From Lyophyllum atratum (lineage: Eukaryota; Basidiomycota; Agaricomycetes; Agaricales; Lyophyllaceae), in assembly GCA_014905825.1 (NCBI GenBank), contig JACGCN010000075.1, forward strand, positions 62,001-126,000: 64,000 bases of DNA, given 5' to 3'. The stretch's first letter is position 1. Each line of letters opens with the position of its first letter. Shown in pieces: positions 55,920 to 64,000 of this stretch. The position numbers were made by a program, and so were the translations under genes. The notes beneath the pieces were generated by a model, which saw only the letters and a list, made by a program, of their open reading frames with translations, was not told the DNA's origin and ran no database searches.

Positions 55920-56800
55920 GAGTAATTAATGCTTACTTAGAAAGCGGCAGATACGTACCGGATGGAATGACAGATGGAATCGGTGGGTGATACGCATGCC
56001 GCGGACACGGGAGATGATTTGAAGCCGCAACCGCGAATCTGAGCAGAGGTTTCTTCTGCTGAGGTCGTCAGGGTTACAGGAGGCGCGATTACAAAACTGC
56101 GAAAGGAACTTACGCATTTGAATTACGATGGGCAGATAAGCCCAGGTGAAACGTTCGGCCGCTGCATGATGTCGCGACCGTCGCGCATCGGATGACTATG
56201 AGATGATCAGCAAATGAGACAAGTTTGGGTACAGTAAGATAGGAGGAACTTACGGGCCTGAAGGAATGGCAGATGGAGTGCCTGCGGTACGAAGGTTCAC
56301 GTCTAACGAACGTGAGCAGAGGTTTCTTCTGCCGAGGTCGTCAGGGTTACAGGAGGCGCGCTTACAAAAATGCGAAAGGAACTTACGCATTTGAATTACG
56401 ATGGGCAGATAAGCCCAGGTGAAACGTTCGGCCGGCTGCATGATGTCGCAACCGTCGCGCATCGGATGACTATGAGATGATCAGTAAATGAGACGAAGTT
56501 CGGGTACAGTAAGAAAGGCAGAACTTACGGGCCTGAGGGAGTAGCAGATGGAGTGCCTGCGGTACGGCGGTCCACGTCTAAGAAAACGGGAAGACATATG
56601 CAGGCGGTAGAATAATCGCGCAACCGTCGCGCATCGGATGACTATGAGATGATCAGTAAATGAGACGAAGTTCGGGTACAGTAAGAAAGGCAGAACTTAC
56701 GGGCCTGAGGGAGTAGCAGATGGAGTGCCTGCGGTACGGCGGTCCACGTCTAAGAAAACGGGAAGACATATGCAGGCGGTAGAATAATCGCGCGAGATCT
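55920..56800. repeat. Tandem exon-intron-like modules upstream of the 881-residue gene
   Basis: A 273-bp unit (ACTTACGCATTTGAATTACG at 56108 and 56381) and a 173-bp unit (ATCGGATGACTATGAGATGA at 56461 and 56634) are repeated head to tail. Each carries minus-strand GTAAGTTC donors after coding-like pieces such as ERFTWAYLPIVIQM and RTAGTPSAIPSGP. They look like multiplied 5' exons or decoy first exons. Confidence 0.75.
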
Positions 56801-56822
56801 GAGGTCGAGATCGGGGCAGCAA

Positions 56823-57382
56823 GCGTCGATTTGAAAATCCTGAGGGGTTCCGGGTCCGGGTCCGGGTCCAGGTACATCGCGACTGGGAGATGATGTGCTC
56901 CGGAGTACTCCAGAGCAGATCACCTCGTCATCGACGAGGAGAGCGGGGAACGGACATTGCGACTGGGAGATGATGTGCTCCGGAGTACTCCAGAGCAGAT
57001 CACCTCGTCATCGACGAGGAGGGCGGGGAACAGAGACCAGGTGCAACGGCATCGACGACGAAGAGACGATTGCGGACTTGGTAGAAATTGACCCACGACC
57101 AAGATCACCTGACCAGACCGTGGCAATTTCACCTCGTGATCCGGAGCCCCGAATCTGCTGCACCATGGTCTCTGTTCCCCGCCCTCCTCGTCGCTGACGA
57201 GGTGATCTGCTCTGGAGTACTCCGGAGCACATCATCTCCCAGTCGCGATGTCCGTTCCCCGCCCTCCTCGTCGATGACGAGGTGATCTGCTCTGGAGTAC
57301 TCCGGAGCACATCATCTCCCAGTCGCGATGTACCTGGACCCGGACCCGGACCCGGAACCCCTCAGGATTTTCAAATCGACGC
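56823..57382. repeat. 560-bp inverted repeat (arms ~220 bp, spacer ~120 bp)
   Basis: 56823-57042 is the near-perfect reverse complement of 57163-57382 (outer ends GCGTCGATTTGAAAATCC / GGATTTTCAAATCGACGC). Inside each arm a ~66-bp unit is repeated twice, holding the near-palindromes GCTCCGGAGTACTCCAGAGC and CCTCGTCATCGACGAGG. A (GGGTCC)n run sits near each outer end. Confidence 0.93.
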
Positions 57383-57520
57383 AGCGGGCAGGCACACCCC
57401 TGCTATTCCTTCAGCCCGGTAAGTTCTTCCTATCGTCCTGTGGCCGTACCCCTTTTTTGTTACTAAGCAACTAATAGTAATCCGCTCCTCTATCGCATAG
57501 GTATCATGCTGCAGCTATTT

Positions 57521-57840
57521 TAGGTTCTACATCTCCACGGCATCTAGAGTCTCGTCCCGAACGTGAACGGCAAAAACGGGATAAGAACCCGAGGGACCTC
57601 TAGGAAGACAAGCACCCTGCTCCGATGGAAGACAAGCACCCTGCTCCGATGCCGATCGTCTCAAGCGTCGGCTCAGCGGGTCTTGACTTGACTTTTTCAG
57701 ACGTTCTCATATTCATCGTGAGTTACTTCTCTACAACGGTGATTCTCATCTCACCAAAATCACAGGACCAACCGTGGTCCGCTCTGGAACAACGTCAGAT
57801 CGGGGGCCGGGCCCATGGTCAACCGCAGACGACACAGGAA
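57521..57840 (+). pseudogene. Partial duplicate of SNF2 gene exons 9-10
   Basis: Matches 61221-61510 of the downstream SNF2-type gene, including the intron between the two exons (GTGAGTTACTTCTCTACAAC ... AAATCACAG). Keeping the intron means it was copied as DNA, not from mRNA. SVGSAGLDLTFSDVLIF and DQPWSALEQRQIGGRAHGQPQ are still readable, but the conserved Arg and other residues are changed and the upstream frame contains stops. Confidence 0.85.
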
Positions 57841-58294
57841 CCCCCGCCTGGCCTCGCCTCCACCCAGTCCCAGCACAACACAACGATCGCTTCTCCTTTT
57901 TCGGGCCCCATCACCTCACCAACCCACGGAACTTTCGCGCCGTCAACGCCGATCGATTGAACGCGTATCTAACCAACCACTGTTCTGGACCACATCGGAC
58001 CACGTCTTGGACGATCTTGGTGGGTGTTTCACAATTTTACTCGAGATCCTTTGACTAATCCTTCCTGACAGCAGCGTGCAGCCACATACGTACCTGCCAT
58101 TACCTCCCATTACGATACCTTCGCGTAGCTCCTTAGAACAGTTGACCTTTGTATTTTGGCCTACACGCCTTCTCACGACTGAATCATATACCTATTGGCG
58201 ACGCTCTTCATTCCCACCAAGTTCAGTTCTATATAGCCTCCCACTTTGCGCTCAAGATACTTCTGCGAGCTCTCTATCCCCCGCCTTCCTCGCT
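57841..58294. other. Upstream region of the SNF2-type gene
   Basis: No repeat or gene seen. The open frame runs upstream of the chosen ATG (58295) to 58076, but that part is low-complexity and lacks family features. Confidence 0.4.
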
Positions 58295-61200
58295 ATGCCC
58301 AGCCATACGGGTGCCAGTGCACTTGTGAAGCTCTACATGCTAAGCTACGCGCCGTGGAGTTGGCCCACCTGGCAAGAGCACACTGGTGTCGCTCACGGCC
58401 TCTTCCCCGACGACGACAAACTTCTTCCTCGCGGCTGGTCTCGTCAGAACGCCATCGACGTGCAGTCCTACTTCAAGGCGTACAGCCTCCTCCCTTCCGA
58501 GGATAAAAAGATCGCCTTCGCGGTCAACTCCAAAGGTTCTTCAAAGTATCCAGGACGCGAGTTCTGGAACGCCTGGGTCAATCGTCGCTGGGACTCCTGG
58601 GGTATCCATACCCTCATCATCAAAGTGCTGAAGGAGATCGAGTTACATCCCGTCGATATCATCGCTCGCGACGATGACCTCGACAATTGGCCGAGCGCTG
58701 ACAACTACATTCCCGCCGTAGTCGATGACGTCGGGATGAGGCTCTTCGGCGAGGAAGCCTTTCCCTCAGGATCTTCAGTCCTTTCATCATCCCTCCGAGC
58801 TGCCGTGCGGATCATCGTACAGCGGACTTGGAATACCCTCCGTCTTCAAGTCAGCACGATGAAGAACCGCCGAAATGAGATAGAGGCCACCGCCAAAGCC
58901 GCATTTGCAGGTGAGTACTTCATTGTTTTCTGTGATCATCTCTAAATACATTTCAGATCTTGAGAACGGCAAGCTCACGAAGGCGAAGGTTTCGCGCACA
59001 ATCCACGCCGTCGCCAAGTGGAAAGAATGCTCTACCCTCTTCAACACCGCGAGGAACGTCGAAGCAGCCAAGTCTATGCTCGCCGATCTTGAGGAGATCA
59101 TGGAGGGGCTAGGAGCGAAGCTGGGGAAGCGAACAAAATCCAAAGGTGAGCGCGCTGCTCCCCGTTCTTTCTTCCTTGACTCATAAATGGTGGCAGGCAC
59201 GTGTAAAGTCTCGGCCATCGACTTGAAGAACCTTGCCACCGAGGAGGACGTCACCGATCTGGTACACATGTACCATGAGTACTTCGACGGCGATGTGGAG
59301 GACCCGGACGAGGAACCCGTTATAGCGAAAGCTCCCACTGATAGGCAAAAACTCAACGATGCTGGTGGAGACTTCGGAATGGATGTAGAGGCGACCATGA
59401 CTTTTGGGAAGCTGGCTGGGTCGCTCGGCTGGAGGACCGGCATCCCGCCCACTTTCAACTCCCTCCGTGACCGTTTTGGCACGACGCCTTGGGACGACCC
59501 CACGCCTTTCGAGAGCGAACCCAAGCCCGCCAACATCGAGCCGCTGCGCCTCCACTGGCATCAACTCGCAGGCACTCACTCTATTGTGAGAAGCCTGTTC
59601 ACGGAGTCCAAGAATCCAGACCGCGTCCTCGGGGTACTCGTCGGTGACGAGGTCGGCCTTGGGAAATCTGCCCAGGCGATCGCGTTCATGGCCTTCCTCA
59701 TGCAGGTTGCCTGGCTGAAAAAGCACAAGAAAAAGCTTCCGAGAGTACTTGGTGAGTCTCGATGCAGACGCTTAGGTGTGGTTGCTAATACCTTGCCCTC
59801 AGAGCAACGGATGTACCTTGGCGGTAAAAGGAACATTCCTTCGGCGCCACACCTGATCCTTTGCCCCGGAACGCTCGTCCCTCAATGGGTAAGCGAGCTA
59901 AAGGTGTTCTTCCAACGGAAGAAGGTCGAGATCCTCGTCTACGACAGTCAAACCGACGCCGCCCAATTCTGGGGCCTTGAGGGTCCGGTGCAGAAGTCGG
60001 CTCACGAGGCTCGTTCTATCATCATCGTTGCTAGCCATTCGGTATGTTATGTTCGTTACATGGGTGGGTTATGTTGCTGACCAGACTCAGGTTTTGTTCA
60101 AGGAGATGAACGACTGCCACATGGCGTCAAAGAAGAAGAAGGGCACTCGTCCTTGGGATATGCCAAAGGCTAGGCCTTCGCAGACGTTTGTAGACACTCT
60201 GTTCGGTCAGGAGTTCTTGATCGTCGTCGTCGACGAGGCCCACCACATGCGCAATGCTGGGAGGAAGCATAGTGCCATCTTGCGGCTGCTGCAGCAGGCA
60301 AAGATACGGCTTATCATGACAGCCACGCCCCTCCACACGTCCTTCAAAGTAAGCCGTTTCTGCCGCGATCAATCACCGCCGCTCATTGTCACCCCACCTC
60401 CTAGGACCTCTCCGCTATGGGTCGCCTCGTGGGTCTCCCACACTTTTACACAGAGGAGGCCTTCCAGGACGAAAAAGATGACGCTGCGGCGGTTCGTAAG
60501 GCGAAGGCTTTGGATGACGATGGGCAATCTCTCCTCGTAGTACAACTTCTCGCGGTGAAGCGCCTCCAAGCCCGCCTCGGTGATCACTTCCTGCGGAGGA
60601 CGACAAGCAGCCTCGACAGTCAAGGGAACCCTCTCTTGCCGCTCCCACCCTATGATGAAATATTGGGTGTCCTGGAGCTCACGCAGAGAGAGAGAGAGGT
60701 CATTCAAGCCCGAGCCGAGGCGGCAAAAGCATCGTAAGGCGCATGTCATCTACTTCAGTCCGTGTACTAACTATCTCGTAGAGTGGAAACCAGCAATGCG
60801 TCCGGATTGGCGACGAGAGTAAGTCGATTCGAGTCAAAGACTCTTTCACGACTTCTGACGCCATCACTTTCTAGAGGTTTTATCTGGAGTACAGGACGGC
60901 GGTTGGGTTTTCCAAAGAAGATCCCGCGGCGCCCTTTCCGTCGTTCAGGTCGCTCGCAGAGTGGCTCCCAGTAAAGAGTACCAAGATGGAGGTCACCGCG
61001 CAGGTCTGTAAACACTATCTAAGGGATGATAGCGTCGGGGACGTTGAGTTCGTGGATGGGCACCCTGTTTTTCCCGATATCCCCGACATCCCCCCCGACA
61101 AGGTCCAGCAAAAGCGGCGTATCATAATCTACGCCGAGTTTTCCTCTATGGCTCCACTACTACAAAATGTAAGTCGTCCTTCTACTCATGGCGGGGCTTT

Positions 61201-62306
61201 CATTGACATAGGCGGCTTAGGTTCTACGACTCCACGGCATCGAGAGTCTCGCCCTGAACGGCAAGACGTCCATCGAGAACCGGAATAAGCACGTCAGAAA
61301 CCTCTACGACGACAAGCACCCTGCTCGGGTACTGATCTTTTCGAGCGTTGGCTCTGCGGGTCTTAACTTGGCTATCGCAGACGTTCTCATATTCTTCGTG
61401 AGTTACTCCTCTACAGCGGTGATTCTCACCTCACCAAAATCACAGGACCAACCGTGGTCCGCTCAGGACGAACGTCAGACCAGGGGCCGGGCCCATCGTC
61501 AACCGCAGAAGAAAACAGTGAAGGTTATTCACCTACTGGCAAGTGATTCGGCGGACTTGTTGATGAACGATGTCGCGCGAGGGAAGCGCGACATGTTCGA
61601 CGCGTTTGTGAATAAGGAGTTGCGCGACGGTATGTGCCTACCTCACTTCTAACTTTCTGGGGCTGACACGGCGCGAGTCAGAGTTCAAAGGTCTCCTCGA
61701 AGGGTCCATTCCCGACATGCCCGAGGATGCCGACCAAAACGACCCCACTACCCCGGCTCCAGCTGCGCGAAAGAAGTCGAAGAAGGTCAAGAAACTCGAG
61801 GAGCCAATCGTCGTCGACAAGGATGTCATTGATATCGGTAACTCTGACGATGATAGGGCTCCAGCTGCGCGAAAGAAGTCGAAGAAGGTCAAGAAAGTCA
61901 AGGAGCCAATCGTCGTCGACAAGGATGTCATTGATATCGATAACTCTGACGACGATAGGGCTCCAGCCGCGCGAAAGAAGTCGAAGAAGGTCAAGAAAGT
62001 CAAGGAGCCAATCATCGTCGACGAGGACACCCCTTCCATCGATGTCGATACCTCTGCGGCCCCATCGGAAGGTGATACATCCATGGCAGTATCGGAGGGT
62101 GATGCATCGATCGCGGTATCCGATGAGACGTCTATGATGTCTTCCGACATGGATGGGCTCCTGGGTGATATCCAGGACTCAGAATCTGGTAAGTTCATCA
62201 CGGCATGTATACGGCTCAAGGGCTGAACATTGTTAATAGAGAACAACTCGATTAAGGACGCGGCAACCGCACAACCCAAACGTCGCGGCAAAAAACCCAT
62301 GCTCGA

Positions 62307-62352
<46 letters not shown>

Positions 62353-63286
62353 ATACAACCTATCTCTGATCCAGGCATGTCGTATTTCTACATCATTTCT
62401 GCCTCGCTGATGATAGGTTACAGGTACAGGGCCTAAGCCCGTCGCCTCCCTCGTTGCGTACTTCAGCTCCCCTGAAAGCTCAATCACACACAGCCCGCCT
62501 GCAAAGCGAGCGAGAAAAGGTTCCGTCGGGGCTGAAACGGCTGTGATTCTGTTCCCTGAAGGGGAGCACTCGGCCCATAAGCCCACCGAGACCTCGGAGG
62601 AGACGACGGGGGTTTCGTCCTCAGTCGGTAAGTTCTGTCCAGTGAAATCATTGTACATCGCTCTCATGTATGCAGAAGTAGCTGCCGCAAGTCCTCCCGC
62701 CGTGGAGATGGACTTCGATGACTCGCCTGAGATCGCTTTCAACAACTCCCCTGAGACGGCCTTCGACGACTCCCCTGAGATGGCCAATGATGAGTCCTCA
62801 TCGCAGAGGAGGACTCTGCCAGAGTCCCAGCAAGCTCCGATCCACCAGGACTCCTCGTCCACGACGGCGACTCTGCCAGCTTCCCAGCAAGCACAGGCAC
62901 GCCAGTTCCTTGCTCCAAAGAAGGATACACTGAAGAGGGACAACCCATGGAGCAGAAATCCGCGTGGAGTTGAACAAGGTACGCTATCTCGAACAAGTTT
63001 GGTATATTGATCATCCCCTGACTTAAAGCTAGCACAAGCAGGTCCATCCACCGCCCCTCCCGCCCCTCGCACGTCAGGAGAAGCAGGTCTATCCACCGTC
63101 CCTGGTACCCAGGGACAATTCCATGGACCCCGTCGCGCCCCCAGGACAAATCCCTTTGCCCGTCCTCCTCCCAGGCCCACGTTACCCAGTCGACAACCGG
63201 GCTCGTTGTCAGAAGTTGCTGCCCCTCCCAAAACTGCTCTGAAGGCTAAATCCCGCCAAGGCGCCAGGTGGACCAAGACAAAGTAA
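58295..63286 (+). CDS. SNF2-family helicase-like ATPase
   Basis: Fifteen exons join in frame to 1426 residues (58295-58910, 58957-59145, 59197-59751, 59803-60041, 60091-60348, 60405-60733, 60782-60818, 60875-61168, 61221-61397, 61446-61629, 61682-62188, 62240-62374, 62424-62627, 62676-62978, 63033-63286). Motif I is GDEVGLGKSAQA (K425), Ia LILCPGTLVPQW, II DEAH (581-584), III MTATP (609-613). The second lobe has RIIIYAEFSSM, SVGSAGLNLA (motif V) and QTRGRAHRQPQ (motif VI, 909-919). All ATPase motifs look intact. Members of this family remodel DNA-protein complexes in the nucleus. The C-terminus carries three 34-residue repeats pairing a basic patch with VIDI plus acidic residues. The 12th intron (62375-62423) appears to use a GC donor. 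The subfamily is not clear. Confidence 0.82.
61756..62061 (+). repeat. 102-bp (34-residue) tandem repeat in the SNF2 gene tail
   Basis: Units start GCTCCAGC at 61756, 61858 and 61960. Each encodes RKKSKKVKK (basic, nuclear-signal-like) and then IVVDKDVIDI followed by acidic residues, which fits a SUMO-interacting motif. The third unit keeps the basic part but changes the VIDI part to IIVDEDTPSIDVD. Confidence 0.85.
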
Positions 63287-63600
63287 GCATATCACTCGCC
63301 CAACTTACAGTAAATGTCTTCAATCCCGTACGTCCCATACGTACATTTACTGTACCTCCGTGCCGTGCGCCGTTATGCCCTACCTTTAGTTAGTCATATA
63401 TTTCGTTGTACATGTCGACCATCGTGACTTGAAAGCCAACAAATATATTGATTTCTATCTGTATACGCGTGTCCCCCACTAAGTTACAAGAGAAGACCCA
63501 AGTTGATTCCGTTCCGAGTCGACGTCGGAACGGAACGAGTTCCGGACCTGGTTGCATGACGTAAGTTGCCGAACAGCTCAGCCAAACACAAGCAAAAAAC
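63287..63600. other. 3' flank of the SNF2 gene
   Basis: No gene or repeat recognised. A minus-strand ORF starting at 63753 overlaps the flanking repeat and has no family features. Confidence 0.4.
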
Positions 63601-63624
63601 CCTAAGTCCTGTTACCACCACCAC

Positions 63625-64000
63625 CATCCAAGGCCCTCGCTCCCTGTAACTCCCCCTGGACCTCGTCTCGGACGACCAAGAGCTCTCTGCTAAGCCATAG
63701 TAGAGACCTCGAGGTTGCGTTCTCCCGAATTCAAGGCACCGCGTCGTCGACAACCAAGAGCTCTCCGCTAAGCCCTAGTGGAGACCTCGAGGTTGTTTCC
63801 TCCCGAATTCAGGGCACCCTCAAGTAAACCTCAAGACAAACCCTAGGAACTGCTCGTCGTAGGCAACATCTTGCGCGCTCTCTGCTCTTACTGGTAGTTA
63901 CCGAGTAGCCGTCGCCTTTAACGTGTGGTACCTCTTGGAAAGGCTAGGCCCACCGGAATCCGTCTATTCAAGCCCTGAGTCTTCGGTATGTCAACCTACT
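63625..64000. repeat. Repeat shared with 7.98-8.07 kb, duplicated, at right edge
   Basis: 63630-63717 and 63743-63800 repeat the block found upstream of the broken F-box gene (CCAAGAGCTCTCCGCTAAGC, GAGACCTCGAGGTT). What follows (CAAGACAAACCCTAGGA) resembles 170-190 at the left edge. The window therefore probably ends inside the 5' flank of another gene of one of these families. Confidence 0.7.

Noticed and set aside
1..64000. Search for reverse transcriptase, integrase or DDE transposase genes that could drive the repeats
   Set aside because: I found no reading frame with their hallmark motifs, so the repeats cannot be tied to an autonomous element in this window.

Overview
The window reads as nuclear DNA of a mushroom-type basidiomycete (Agaricomycetes). 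Genes are broken by many very short introns (mostly 34-65 bp, GTRAGT donors, CAG/TAG acceptors). Several families are typical of expanded agaric gene sets: F-box-like proteins, a MYND finger protein and large proteins with no name. There are no bacterial operon signals. All gene models below are my own splice reconstructions. They keep reading frame across every junction, but no transcript data support them.

Layout. (1) Left flank, 0-17.5 kb: a frameshifted copy of a widespread agaric protein family (0.67-3.7 kb); an intact 11-exon gene for a probable 2-oxoglutarate/Fe(II) dioxygenase (5.2-7.5 kb); a frameshifted F-box gene (8.1-9.3 kb); about 3 kb of tandem and dispersed repeats; a 5'-truncated gene on the minus strand (12.56-14.4 kb); and a head-to-head satellite of 59-bp units (14.46-15.45 kb). 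(2) Central block, 17.5-47 kb: four consecutive, same-strand paralogues of 857-1076 residues whose N-termini look like a ParB/sulfiredoxin-fold domain (17.5-33.2 kb); an intact F-box gene; a 1328-residue unrecognised protein (36.1-40.6 kb); and small genes including a MYND-finger protein and a second F-box gene. (3) Right flank, 48-64 kb: G-rich minisatellites, a tRNA-like gene with a decayed tandem copy, more repeats, the full-length paralogue of the truncated left-flank gene (53.0-55.8 kb), a 560-bp inverted repeat, a partial gene duplicate, and a 15-exon SNF2-type ATPase gene (58.3-63.3 kb).

The most striking signal is in the central block. About 30 copies of a roughly 26-bp palindrome (arms close to CACACTTRCG / CGYAAGTGTG) lie between nearly all genes there. 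They also fill one particular intron in every ParB-like paralogue and in the 1328-residue gene. That intron is 221-411 bp long, while almost all other introns are 35-65 bp. I did not see these palindromes in the two flanks, which carry a different short palindrome family (TCGTCnnCGACGA type). ParB proteins of bacteria act on short palindromic sites next to their own genes, so a ParB-like protein/palindrome pairing is a testable idea here. It remains inference: the palindromes may equally be tiny mobile elements or RNA hairpins.
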